Below are positions 36,901 through 50,964 of a stretch of DNA of 64,000 nucleotides, piece after piece. A program made the translations under genes and the position numbers. Every line of letters begins with the position of its first letter. Position 1 is the first letter of the stretch. Source of the stretch: Lingula anatina. Taxonomy: Eukaryota; Brachiopoda; Lingulata; Lingulida; Lingulidae. The stretch spans positions 223,394 to 287,393 of the forward strand of contig NW_019773847.1 of assembly GCF_001039355.2 (NCBI RefSeq), written 5' to 3'. Below the pieces are notes generated by a model that worked only from the letters and a program-made list of their open reading frames with translations, did no database searches and was not told the DNA's origin.

Positions 36901-38110
36901 AGGTATGACCACATATATACATTAATACAAATCATTATTTGCTTCGAGCTGTGACAATGCAATCAGCGTATTAAGGACTGCAAGGACGTTTGACTTGCCA
37001 TGACTTGAAGATCACTGTAGCAAAAACATTGCCAATACATGTAATATTAATAAGATAAACAGAATGCTTCGATCATAATGCAATGAAAATTATAACTATC
37101 ATGTGTACTATCATTTTAAGTTCATATATCATGATGTGATTGTTGTTGGAAAATATGTGCCTCTGCATTGGTTTAATATATTTGTGATCATTGTACCATG
37201 AACATTTAGTTCCGGCGGGAATCGGCGACGTTCACACCCTCCCTCTCTCGTCCCCCTGGGTGAGAATAACATCGGCCTCTTTGTTTTTCAGTGCGTTCAC
37301 CTTACGCCTTTTCTACCTTTTTCTATACAAATCACACGGACCGTTTCTGTACTCCTTGTGACAAGATAACATAAAAATAATTACTTAGAAGTTCTTACTT
37401 ATATACATGTAACAAACCTTGGTGGATAATCTAAATAGGATTGAGTTTTCTAGATATATATACCACACACATTTAAACCAGACCTTTTCTCTTAGAAGTC
37501 ATATTGTTCTCTGCAAAACTCCACGTGCGGTAGATATTCACAATTATAATAGATCTTTCACAGGTGGGTGAGTAACATGTGGTACATGTATAGAACTTGA
37601 TTTGTATAAGATAAGCTGGTTGTTCAAATTGGCTGAGTGAATATTTTTTTTTTACGCTCGTTTATATTTTAATATCATTTCATATAATTTAGACTAGCAC
37701 GCTGGACTCAGACGCAAACGGTCCATCCTTTATCATAAAAAAACGAAACAGATTCACTCAAGCCTATATTCACTGATTGGGAGGTCAATATAAGCTGATA
37801 TAGATCTGCATATGACGCTCCCGAGCAATCAGTGGGCGACAAAATTTGTGATCGTGTAATAATATTAAATCATTTATCACTCCCAGGTTGCAATTCAAAT
37901 TTAATGTCCTTTGTTTCGAAGCCAGTAATCTGTTAGAAATTGATTACATCTTGGACATAATAAGAGAAGGCCTTTCCTTTTTTATGTCCAAGCCCCCAAT
38001 AAGTAGGCCTAAATGTAATCTTTGACATAAAAAGGAATTGGGGGTGACCACCATGAGGGGGTGGACTTGTGTCTTAATTAACCAATCAGTTTTTAAGGTA
38101 TGAGATGGGC
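33980..38110. repeat. R1 dispersed repeat, copy D
   Basis: It begins with GGGGGCGTATGGCAGCTAGC near 34018 and continues through the modules shared with copies A and B. It ends with the 37208-38110 module shared with 24176-25400. It contains a 24-bp triplicate at 34400-34471 and no coding sequence. Copy D gives the empty site of the MITE at 24801 and the single-copy form of the 24552 duplication. Confidence 0.75.
34400..34471. repeat. 24-bp tandem repeat, three units
   Basis: AGGGTTAAAACTTAATATCA plus TTTT is present three times in a row, and the first unit has one change. Confidence 0.9.
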
Positions 38111-38162
38111 AGTTTAATTGATAACGTTTAGTATAAAAATATGTAAACTAAAATCTAGGAGA

Positions 38163-38166
<4 letters not shown>

Positions 38167-38216
<50 letters not shown>
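38167..38216. repeat. GA dinucleotide microsatellite
   Basis: About 25 GA units lie just beyond the end of R1 copy D. Confidence 0.95.
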
Positions 38217-38220
<4 letters not shown>

Positions 38221-38701
38221 GCTTGTACCACGAAACTTTAAGTGTATCAAAGTATAATCTGTTGAAGTAGCAACATGAAGTCGTTTCATTATTTTCCGTG
38301 TGAAGAATTTAAGACATGGAACCTGGGGATCTCTGTAGCAGTATTACAGATAGCGATATCCAAAGATGTGAGCCCATTGTGTCCAACCCATGGGGTTTTA
38401 CTATAGAGAGTCATTTAATGTAATTTGGGGCCCCACAACTGGTTTCTTATTAAAGCACTTTTATTCTAGATGCACATACTCCAAATGATGTTGATGGGCG
38501 GTCATAGAATTATATATTTTAATATTTTAAAGAACCACACCATACTGCAGTTGTTTGTCTTTAAACTGAGCTAAAATATTTAAATGTTACCAAGAAAATA
38601 TATTGTTACTTTGTATATTTCACAGTAATTACAAAAAAGTGTTTGTTACATAAAAAAATTTACTGTGTAAAATTTTAATAACTCGTAATTTAATTTATTT
38701 T
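38217..38701. other. intergenic DNA, nothing recognised
   Basis: This is AT-rich sequence between R1 copy D and the duplicated NLR flank. No frame, repeat or motif stands out. Confidence 0.4.
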
Positions 38702-39690
38702 TTCCTTATAGCACTACTACAACACGTGTGGTCATTTATGATCTTTCATGACAAAAATATAGGAAATTATTATAAGACACCTTACGTAAGTCTTCACAAC
38801 TAGAATTTTTGTCCCACAAAGCTTCAATATTAAAAAATAACTAAAAACCCTATAATTACCTTCAAGTTTAGTACCTGTATCAGCAATAATCAGAATTATG
38901 TGCAGATTGAAACCCATAAAAACGCTTAGTTTTAATTCTACAGTTTCTTCAAGAAATGCGTGTTTACGGCTAATTATAAGAAAAGTTTAAAAATACTGAA
39001 CCTACATAATATGTCAAACACATGATCGATGACGTTGTATTTTAAATGTACAAAAAGCTAGTCATTTACGACCATATATTGCATCCATCCAACTTGCACA
39101 TGTATCATGATAAACAGATTTACACTTTATTTCTTCACAGACACTAAAATTACATGAACTGCTGTATGTCAAGACAACAAATAAGCTATCTAACTCCTTA
39201 ATACAAACCCACCCTATTCACCGATATACATGTACATTTTAGTACATAATATTTACACATACACTTAGACAAACACACGTGTGTGTATAATGTAAATATG
39301 TGTAATGATTAAAAAATATTAGATGAAATACAGTACTACAATCAGCACATTATTTCATATCCAAATAAGGTTATATATTTATATAAATGAGTCAAGATAT
39401 AGTATCACAAGTTATAACCAACCGGTATCTTGACATGTTATGGTCAATAGTAATATATACAGTAGGTTATTGACAGGAAAAACAATGTATCAAATATTTA
39501 CAATTGTATCAAGTTTTATATTTACACAATGCTTTGGAATGCACTTTACCAGTAGTTGTTGAAGGCTAACAATAAGATACAATGTAACAATCCAACTGAT
39601 TCCTCTTTATATTTTCCACACAAACAGTGTCTGGGTAACAATACGTAAATATTGAATTCTAATGCTAGTAGTATAGTCTAAGAAAAACTG
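38702..39690. repeat. original NLR 3' flank, now downstream of the IAP cassette
   Basis: It aligns with 7150-8490, the 3' flank of NLR copy 1, and lacks the MITE found there. It lies about 800 bases beyond the RING stop codon. The similarity ends near 39690 (partner near 8490). Beyond that point the sequence is unique to the IAP-containing copy. Confidence 0.85.
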
Positions 39691-40239
39691 GTTCAACCCG
39701 GTACTAATTGCAAAAAAATTGTAGTATGTTTTGTTTTTTGAGTCTTTGAGTGGTCCATGTGATCATATTAAAAATCTAGAAAAATCCAAGTTATGGGATA
39801 GGGTTTTTTTTTTTTTTTTTGGCTTTTTTTTTTGGGGGGGGGATTCAAAATGGCCGCCAGCACAGAGATCTACAGTAAGTAGGTGGTTTCAACAAAAGCT
39901 TGTGAAAAAGGTACAAAATGCATTAAAGGGATGTTGTGCCACTTTTCACCAAATAAATTAAATGTAAAAAGCCTCAATAAAATACAAAATGACCGCCAAA
40001 ACTAAAACGGTGGCTACAAATTACCAAATTTGAAGTAAAAATTTGAATAAAAAATTAGCTCAAAAGCAAATTTATGGTCTTTCACCACTTCCTGTTGCAG
40101 TACTAGATTGGCCAGGACATAAACACTTTGAAAATAAAATGATATAGTTCTCTTTATCCAATTTATGTACCAAAAAAATTTGCCTGAGGTAAACGACATT
40201 ATTTCCTACTTAAAATGTATTTCCAACCTGTCCCTACAC

Positions 40240-40245
40240 TTTATT
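40240..40245 (-). promoter_or_regulatory. candidate polyadenylation signal of the NLR-IAP gene
   Basis: A reverse-strand AATAAA (TTTATT on +) lies about 245 bases after the RING stop codon at 40489. It is the nearest canonical signal. Confidence 0.5.
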
Positions 40246-40488
40246 CAATGTCTTATTCCATTTGAATCTTAGCAATTATGGCTTCGGGACAAGGCTCATT
40301 TGCTCATGCCCTTTTTTTTACTTGATAAATATGATAAATATCCCTCCTTGTTTTTTGTTTGTTTGTTTTTAATTTTATATTTAAAAAATCAGTATGCTTT
40401 TCAAATGTCCATGCATTTGTTATAGAAATTAAGATGATAGTGCAGTTTGGATGAAACCCTTACTATTCCTGCCAGGATTACTCAGAAT

Positions 40489-43400
40489 TTAACTTAATAT
40501 GGACCTAACTGTGCCCTTGATGGCTGTTCTGCAAATGGCGCAATTCCTCAAGGCAGGTGCACACTGGACACAGGCGACAAGATGGCCGCACGGCAGAAAT
40601 ACCACGCTTACTTCTTCGTCCATACAGATCTTACAGATGCGCTCTTCTTTCAGTCTTTTGTTTTCCTCAAGCAAGGACTTGGTCTCTGGAATACAATTGG
40701 TAATTATTTAATAACAGTTGATGATAATGATATTACATTAAAACAAGGGAAAGGACACAAATAAACCCGCTTGTTCTTTTATTTTTAATCATTTATCAAG
40801 TGCTTAGGGATGTTTCTTACTGTAAACAACATAAACAATATATACCTGAGAAAGTAGCCCTGTAGCAGCATTTCGAGTGCGTTGATGGTTTAAAAATGAT
40901 AATGATATGAACTGTTTGGTTGAAAAAGAAAAAGAAAACGACTTTATTTTCAGAAACTTTTGCTTTTTATCTTTATGCCTATTTTCTGAGACGTGCCAAC
41001 TAATTCACGATAACTTAATATCTTCTACCCGCATTATGAGTGTGACCTCGATATTGGTTTAATATCACTGGGCAATGTTTTTTATCCAGTGCGCTGTTAC
41101 CCCAAGAGCGACCTAACCACTTTAACGCGCTTCGTGGAGTATTGATATTTTATAAGATATAGCATAAGAATATCACTATCATCACGAAGTATTTTAACCA
41201 AATAAGCAACATCAACAATCAATATGTATACGGTTATCTTGCCGTTCTCAGTTTATGCAATGATACCAGTGGTTCACGGGGAGTTAAGCAGTGAAACGCA
41301 CATTTTTCTAACCCTCTGTGTCTTACTTTACTGCGTCCTCTCACCACCTAGCCGTTGAATGGCCTTGATGGCCATGACCTTGACCCATGCACCGCGAGCT
41401 CGGCACCCTGGCTTATCAAAGACGTTATCAAAAACGTGTTAGAGTAGGACTGGGTCTCCATGGCTAGATGGATCTAACTGGATCGACCAATCTCCAGGGG
41501 TTTCTTGCTAAATTGCTTTAAACTTAAACGGCAATATGTTTGGTACGCCTACTGAAGCTGACAAACGATAGTTAATTACACTCTAACAGATTCAGTGGGC
41601 GTGCAAGGCATCAAAGCGGCTTAAGTTGATAGCAATTTTGTGAGAAACCCCTTTGAGATAGATCGACCCAAAGTTAGTACCCCAGTCTCTGGGAATGATC
41701 TCTAGAAGTAACTCATGACCCACTATATATGGCACACATCATGCATGCACAGTTCAAAAGCCAAGTGCTCACCCTTGTCGTCACTTTCCTTTGGTACCGG
41801 AGCATCTTGCTTCTTCTTTTTCTTTTTATTGTCTTTTTTAGATTGTTTCTCTGAAATGAAATAAATGTTTATATCCAGTCTGAACAGCTCTGTCGTTTGT
41901 AAAGATGACCCAGGTATGCCAGTTTTCATCCATCCACCAATATCTGGTTAAAATGTTTACCTAAGCACCTATATATAGTTATTTCACAATCACCCAAATT
42001 AACAATGTTTCTGAACTTTTTGGTCTAGTTTATTAAACTCTGTGTATACTTTATGTAATCTAACTGCAAGTAATCACAGGGGAGTGTTGTCAGCTCAGAC
42101 AAGTACCCGAATTATGCGTTTGAGATGTTTTCTGGTTGGCCGCAGATGCTGGTACTTCAGCCAGAGATCGGTTTAGTGGCTGTTGACCAGGCTCCTCTTG
42201 GGGAATAACTGCCACCGCCGCCGCACCTTGCGCCGTCTGCCGGGTCATCTCATCCTCAATATTCAAAACAGCATCTAGTAAACTCGCTGCACTGGGGAAA
42301 TCATCTCCAGTATCCCTCAATCTACGTTCGATCGCCTGACGGACTGTGTTTCGACTGAAACCCATATCTAAGACCGCCTGCACTGTCGGGGTGTCCAGGC
42401 GGGCTTTGATCTCCCGGGCCTCTACGTGATAACTGCCTGGCGCACCTGTACACAGACAGAATTCTGATCACATGATGAGACATGCTCAGCGATTTCTTTA
42501 TTAGCATAAGGTGATACTGCTCCAAGTTGTTGAATGTTTGATGGGGTCCAATCATAAACAGTAAGGACTTATTTGTTCTTATACCGTACACACATTTAGC
42601 AATTCTGTTAATTCTGTGAAGAAAAATACTGTGTGTCGCTGTTGGTCAAAAAAACAATGGGTAACTAACCTTGTGCACTTCGTGCAAGCGCTTGAGCCTG
42701 GGGAGGTTAAATTGAGTAAAGTAATGTTAACCGTGAAAAAATTTTATAAAAAAGCATAATCAAAGTATATGGCAGTTACTAAAACGGTGTGGAGATTTAC
42801 AACCAAAAGACAATTCATTTTGTCTTTCCAATCTTCCAATTCTTTTTGTCTTTCATCAAGTACATTTATAATGTGCTTATCATGTTCGTCACGTAAATTA
42901 TCTTGATTGACGATGTCCGCGGTATTAAAATGAAAATCAAACATCGCCTAATTCTCCACGTTACAGCAATTATTTAAACATCATCTAGCGTAAAACGTTT
43001 GTTTATACCTTTATCACATTAACTGATGTGATTAAATATGTGCTTACCGGGTTGTTTGGCGAATTTCGTTCTTTAATCATTTGAATAAAAGCATCCCCCT
43101 GGCACTGACGAAGAAAAACACAACGAGGGAACCAACGCGCATGCTCGACCCAAGGGTCGTCTTGAGGTTCCCAATTCCTTAGTCCACCGTCACAGAAGAA
43201 ACATTTCACGTTGTCACCAAAGCCTGTTATTAACAAATTAAAAAAAAAACATTGGGTTGTAACCATTAACTGAATGGGTCCTGTTACACCTCTAATCAAG
43301 ATTACAACTTGTCCATATCATTTTAAGGGATCACTGTAATATTAACTCCAACCTAAAAAAAAAAAACATCGCGGGAGATGTGGATTGCACGTTGAAATAC

Positions 43401-46400
43401 ACTGTCATCTGTACATACTACACATAGTGTGACTTTGCCTTAATATATGGGATGCTGGTGTGCTTTAAAAAGTGGCGATATAGCTTATGGCACATGTGTT
43501 ACATTGAGTGGTCTCGTTTCCTTTATATTTGGCAAAACCAACGGATATATAAACTTATTAATAATTAATAATTTAATGAATATACTTCATTCAAATATAA
43601 AGTGGACTTACCAGCGTAAAAAAACCCGGCACTGGCAAGAGTTTCAGGGCACGGAATACGAGATGGCGGCCAGTTAACAAAGGTCTGAACTCTGGCGTGT
43701 TCAGTGGCGTATCTCTCGTGTCTAGGTCTCGCTGTTAGTATTCCCAGTGTGGGTCCAGTTGTGGCATCTATGGGGTGAAAACATGGGAAGGGGAGTTTTA
43801 GGGATCGACTTGATAAATAAAGACAGTTTAACGACATTTAATATCTGTGGTTGTCGTCATTGCACTAACATGCATTCTAGATGTAATAATTTAGTAATAC
43901 ACCATGAACCACGACACGAGCAGAAACAATTGGCTGCGCTGTGCTGCGTGCTGGGAAACGACGTGCACAAATCCAAGAATACACGGAACAGAGCATGACA
44001 CGCTCGGGCCTTAGGGTAATACAGATATTACAGAGTTCATTATTTTAGTTTCGAGTTAAGCTTTGCTAATCGCACTTTTTCTATTACGCATTTCACGACT
44101 GGAAATTTGTTAAGGGTACAAATTTCATATTGTATCAACATTGGGTGTCTCGTCTGATTCAATATACATTACATTGTACCACATGAATATGGTTAATAAG
44201 GTATTTGACATTTTGTCCTTGCCGTAGCGTTTATGAGGATGTGTTAGAATTATTGTTAACTCAAGCTTACTCTCGGATCCTGTTGCGCTGCCTCCCACAG
44301 CGTGACTTTGTGATTCCGACACAGCAAGAGGAAGAGCTGTGCCTGGTTCTTCCACAGGAATGTTCCCGACTTCCAGTCCTAATACGAACGGACATGTGGA
44401 AAGATATTTGCGGTGTTCCTGTATTGGTTGGTCACCTAAAACAAATGTCAATGCCTGACAGTCCGCGATCCATTTCATCATTCTGACGCTGAGGGTTATT
44501 GTGGGTTTTAAGACCAACAACCATGAATGCTTTGCTAAAACCAGCATTCAATTTACAAATCAATGTTTAAATCTAATCTGTCATGACAACATTGCTTCAG
44601 TTTTAAATGTTTACAGTATTGTTATGATAAATTTTGGAATTTTCACATTTATACATATGAATGGCCCTTGGACATACAGAATCACGGTAATAGCGATAAA
44701 AAAAACACTCATACCTAGTTCCCAATTCCTTAATACCCCCTCACAGAAGGCACACTGTACTCGGTCCTCCGTGCCCACGTAGAAGAAACCAGCTCTTGCC
44801 AAGTCTTTGGGTCGGACACTGTCTCCACTGGGCCAGCTGACAAAAGTCGCTAGGCGGTCAGACTCATTTCTCATCCGCGAAGGGACACATGTAGGCAGAT
44901 GAGATGTATTTGGTGGAGTTAAGGGGGCAGATGTGTTCTCCTTAGAGCGTACACCAAAGGCAACCCCAGAATGAGTGATCTGCGACGTGGCGACCTCTGC
45001 TGAACTGATGCCCAGTGACCTGGATAGTGCCTGTTGGTTTGACAGTAGTGAGGACGCATTGTCACTATGGTTACGACGTGTAGACCTTGCTAAGTTTGGG
45101 AAGGGATCATCATTGGCGCCAATGTTGCCAATGTTGCTATTAGAAATAGCATCATCTGTTTGGAACAAAGGAACATTCTTTGTGTCAGTCCCTTTCATAA
45201 GTGGGCAATCTGGGAAGAAATTACGATGTCGCACGAATGGATTGTCTCCATAGGTCCACTCCTTAAGTCTCCCTCCACAGCTAAAACATGCTACCTCATC
45301 ACTGTTTCCAGTGTAATGGAACCCTGACCGTGCAAGTCGCGTTGCTCTTACCGGGACCGAATTGGGCAAGTCTTTAAAACTGGACAATCGAACTGCTTCG
45401 TAGCAGTATTCTTCCCCCATACGAAAGTGTGGACCTTGTACCGATTGACGAAAGTACTCGTGAAGATGTGCTGGATATAAAAGCATGCTTGTCCATCTTG
45501 GGAAGTAGTTTGTTGAATACCGAAACAAATCAGCGTGAAGAAAGACTTGTCTGTAGATATCGGGATCGTCCTTCTCGTCCGCATTGCCTTTCGTAGTTTT
45601 ATATTGTATCTCTTCTTTCTGTTCTATTCTATTAAAAAATACTGCAACTTCATTCTGCACTGAAGATGTCAGTGTATGATGATCAAATTCTGGATCAGTT
45701 GTCACTGTGTTATCTTGTGCACTCACTTTTGTTAACAATGTGTAATCTGACTGGTACGTATGATGACAAGAAGTCTTCTGATTCTTGCTTTCGAAGTTCT
45801 CCGACAAACATGTACTCCAACCCTTTCCATCTTTCACTGAATTTAATGTATTCAGGGGACTGCTTATACCAGGGTACTGAACCAAGTGATTGCCAGTGAA
45901 TGAGAAGTACTTCAGCTTACTGGTGTATTTCACACCTTGGCTCAGTTCACGCACGGCTTCACGGACATCCTGACATGTGTCATACTCTGTATTATCTTCG
46001 CCCCTGGGACATGTACACCTGCTAGGCCCACACCTGGATCCCCACACGAATACACAGTCCAGTACCAGATGCTCCAGCCCTGGCACATGGCGAAGGTTCC
46101 TCCCCAGAAGTTGTACACCCACGGCACTAAGAGGGGGAAATCTAATATCTATATGAGTCAAATCATGACTGGTATTAGGTATTCCCCCCAGTCGAGGAAG
46201 TGGGACTCTTAGCATTATTGATCCTGCATCTATTTCCTTGGTTACGCGAATGTACTCCAAGTGTCCAATCTGTTGGATCACCTGGCAGTCTTGAACATTT
46301 ATGTCTCTGACATCCAGATGTAACAGTTTTCCAGGGTTTGGTATTAATAACAGTGCTCCACTACAATCTTTGTCTATTTTAAGTGTTTGAAGATTGGGAG

Positions 46401-49400
46401 CTTTAGATAAGACATGATTTAAGGCACATATGTTACCATCACAAGTATGAAGTCTATTCTCCCAAAATACCACTACTAGTTCATGGAACATGTGACACTT
46501 ACTGAGTAAAGATAATGTTTTGTGATGTGTTTCACAACTATCAGTATATGACCACAAATCAACGATGATGGCATTCAAACCAGAACATACATGTATCTGG
46601 GGACTGCACATACTGTCCCACAAGACCTGCTGGAATTTGGAATCAGAGTGCTCAAATGATTCAGGTATGTAAAGTTCTGTGTGCCAAGAGAAAAGCTCAG
46701 GGGGCAGCACTGTTTCCTGGGGACATTGGGCGTACCAGTGTTCTAGAAGGAGATTATTACACCAATCTCTGCACGTGTCATCAATGCCATAGTCATAGTC
46801 CATGTACTTATGAATATAATCTTGTTTGTCATCTTTGTCGTGAAGACCTTTACCTCTGCGCAGCACTTTGGTAGTTGCTTCCCTTGATAACCCACACAAA
46901 AAGCGTAACACAAAGCTCATGTCATAGAGTTTGTATGTGGTGTTTAAGTTTTCTAATAACTGATCTAAATTGTTACTATCATTTTCGTCTAATTTCCTCG
47001 CCAGGTATTTTGCAGCAAAAAACTCCTGAATGGTTTTGTGTGGAAAAGTTACCTCCTGTTTAACATCAAGGTTACTGTGAACCTTAGACTTGCTGAGGAG
47101 GCCTAAACTGTACAATTCGCTGATATCTGGAATTGTTTGCAGGTCTTTTTCATCAAATATGAGACCCCCATCTGGTTTCACCAGTCCATCGTAAGCTAGC
47201 TTGCCAAGGCTGATAAATGTTTGTTCTTCAAGTTTTTGAACACATGCAGACTGTTCCATTTCATCCTGTGTCTTGATGCCATATCTTCGTCTTAAAAGCA
47301 ACTGTATAAATTTCTTGTATAGCAATGCATATGAAGCTGGGAGTGGATCTGTCCAGGCATAACTTTCTTGACCTTCTTGCCACATAAGACACATGAAAAG
47401 TAGAAGTATTGGGATCTTCACCAGGGACATCAGCTCTTTTTCGTATAAGTAGTGTACAAGACCCATTTTTTGATCTTCAAGGAATTTAGCTACGTATTCA
47501 TGTATGTTGCTATTTGTTAGCCCAGTGATTTCATATGCACCGTCTATTATTCGTCTGTCCATCAGTTCTTCTGCCTTCCATGGACGTGTAGTGATGACGG
47601 TGCACACATTCTGGTATCGTCTTCGGTAAATGATGTCTGTGATTTCTTTGGAAGTGTTGATATCATATTCATCATAGCCATCAAAGACCAACAGAACATG
47701 GTCACTGTCATAGTCTAGAGCTTGCATGACTTCATCTGTCACTGCTTGCCTATTTTCTGCAGAACAAGTGATTTGTGTTTCTATTGCTTCCTTCAGTGTT
47801 TGACCAAGCTGAATGCTGCGTAGATTTAAAATTAAAAGATGTTCAAATTTCGAAAGTACTACATCACATTCTCCTAAAACAAGTGTGGCGTTTGCCCAGT
47901 CTGTTGCCATCTTCTGTGTAAATGTGGTTTTGCCGATGCCTGCTTTTCCTCTGACCAATATTCTCTTTGTTTTCTTTCCAGGTTTGATATCTTCAAATAT
48001 TGAGGTATAGGACGTGACTGTTTTGGAGCTGGTGCCTGTGGATTTTCTGTCTTCTTGTACCCACTGTAAATTAACGTATGCCTCGTCTATGTGCACTGTA
48101 TCGTCAGGGTCCCATGGAAGGCGCTGTATCTGGCTCATGTGATTGATGTAGAAATTTGCTATTTGATTTTTACTACTGGAATCAGTTGACTTTTCTGCTA
48201 ACAAATCTGCAAGTTCTTTTTTATTGTGTTTTCTCAACACCTCAGCAAAGGTTCCAAATGCACGAGGACCACATTTTGGTAGAATGCAGAGAAATTCAAA
48301 AGCTTGTTCTTGTTCTGTGTTGTGAGCCATTACCTTTTTTGCATTGCCTTCACTGAGGATTCCCCTGTCTACCATGTCTGGGACAATGTCTTCAACTTGG
48401 AGATCTTTTATCAGCAAGGGACCCATTTGTACCAAGAGGTTTTTGTGTGTTGGATTCATTACAGGTGCCTGCAAAATTGAGATAAATCCAAGTTCTATTT
48501 CAGCAAATATGCGTAGTCAGATATCAATATGTACAGAGCTCTAGGCAAATGTGCGCCACACCCAATATCTTTTTTTCAATAATCATATATCAATGAATAA
48601 TGATAAAGTACAAAAGGTTATTTCATTAGAATATGCACACAGACGATTGTTAAGATGTTTAAATATCTATATTTAAGTATTTAAGTATTTATTTCTAAGG
48701 GTTAAAGATTCGTGTAAGCATTTTATCAAAATGTAAAGTAAAAAGCATGGTAACGAAAGAATATGAATGTACCTTAGAGTAGGTGTCTGGTTTGGTTGTA
48801 AGAATTCCGCTAGCTGCAAGAGAGAAAAAAAAACAATGTTGCCTGTGTTTCAGGTAAATAAGAGCACTAACCTCAACACATATATCACTTGTCCAGAACA
48901 CATTTTTTTCACTCTAGGCGAAGTGATATTTTAGCCCGACACATGTAGGGCATTTTCCAAACTGATGGTTTTCTGTGACCACAATAACTACAACATATTA
49001 ATGTAAATAAACAACCACAGTTTGCACACTATGCATTGATTACTATGATTATTTTTAAATATCTTGTCGTCTAAATTAATGCAGATACTGGTCAGTGTTG
49101 GGCTAATTGACTTGTTAATAAAATTGCTCAAGGAGCAAAGCAACTTGCAAAGCTGTAAATTTAGCTTGCTAAAATACATGTATTTTTGACGTTGGTCGCA
49201 TGTCCTCCTACATTTTTTTTTTCATTTGGTATCTTAACATACACATTCTGTAGTCTCAAAACGTGCACCAATAAAGCAAAATCCATAACATATTATCTAA
49301 TCACATCAATATTGTACAAAATACTACTGTGACATTCCTATCACTGTATTGAAGACAAAGATGTTCTGAAAAAGATCCTGGAAACATCTATATGACTGTA

Positions 49401-50907
49401 AATATTGTGAATATCTCGCATGCGCACACATATTATTGAACTGTACATGTACCTGCAATAGTTCCCACATCAACACTTGTAGGACTAGACTCTGTAGTCT
49501 GTGGAATTTCCTTTTCTGTTGATGATGAAGGCTTAAAAAGTTGGGATGAAGGCACAGAAGGGTCCTCTTGCGTGTCTGACATCACTGTTTGAAAGAAATA
49601 CACAACATGGTACTTTGGAAGAAGATTAAATAATCAATAACAGCGGCAAATATTTCATTATCCCAAACGTAGAAAAATTAATCATTATTTTGTAAACAAA
49701 ACTTATTTCTAATATTCATTTCATAAGAATACAATTATAAAGTTGTTATCTTTATGTAGATGTATAACAAAAAAAGTGGGACGAGAATGAAATGAAATAA
49801 ACTATAATGCTAATTTATGTCAACCATTAGTAGATAAGATATATCCCTATGTATTGATGTATCAGCTCTCTTGCTCTCGGTGTTTATTAGAGCATATTAC
49901 CTGTCATTTTCTGAAGTTCACTTCTGTCTCGATCTTTGTCATAATTCACCTGAACTTTTTCCTGAATTTCTGCAAACAAAGAACAATGAGGCGTCAAGCT
50001 TGAGCATTAGAAAACAAAATAAACACTTTTAAAGATTTCTTTACTTTCAGTTATAACCTTTTGTTACTTTCAACTTCTTCACAAAAAAATGCTGGAAATT
50101 AAATCGCCCCTGAAAATAAAATGTAAATCACTTAGGCATTATGTTGTGTATAAATATGATTGCTAATATTAGAACGATTCTAGGACAATTCCCCCCCCCC
50201 GGACTATTCCCCCCGGACAATCCCCCCACCTGACAATCCCCCCCCCCAAGAAATATATATTTATATACACATATAAATATATATTTATATACACACATAA
50301 AGTAGAAAGTGTAAAGTTTAAAACATGTCATCCATTTTATTAATATTTTAGTGTGATAATATAACGTCATCATGAAACAAATTGTTTTATAACAAATTCC
50401 CTTTTCATTGAGTACAAGTACAGGAAGATTTATTAAGTATCTAATCGAATTATAACAGATATTTTATAAATATTTTAGTGTGGTGGGTGGTGGGTGGTGG
50501 GTGGTGGTCAAGCAATTAAAAGCGACAAATAGTCACAGGGATACCTGGATAAGCGAGAAAATCTGTTTACCCCACATCTCCCTAGAGATGCACCTTGATT
50601 CAAGACTTACTAAATCAAGGGGGGGGGGGAGAAATAAAGCAATTCAAAGTAACAGATAATTCATCAAAGGGCTACCTGGATGAGTGAGATCATCTGTTTA
50701 CCCCTCCTTTACCTTGAGATATATATTCTTTGATGAGATTTTAAATTAAATGTTCTGTACTTCTATCTCGAAAATTTCATGTACTTGTACTTCATGAAAA
50801 TAAATTGTTTAATAAAATTAATATTATCTATCCTTGATTTGCATCATCACACTAAGAAATATTCAGAAAATGGATGAAAAGATTTGAACTTTGTACTCTT
50901 TACTTTA

Positions 50908-50964
<57 letters not shown>

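Noticed and set aside
42744-42944. Minus-strand 66-codon charged frame ([16 protein letters not shown]) in the BIR3-to-microexon intron as an extra exon
   Set aside because: The neighbouring exons already match in phase without it, and it lacks a good acceptor and donor in frame. It might be a relic.
44125-45400. A stand-alone three-BIR IAP gene starting near BIR1
   Set aside because: No stop separates BIR1 from the LRR, and no splice acceptor or strong start context is evident just upstream. A separate transcript is still possible, so it is listed as a refuting test.
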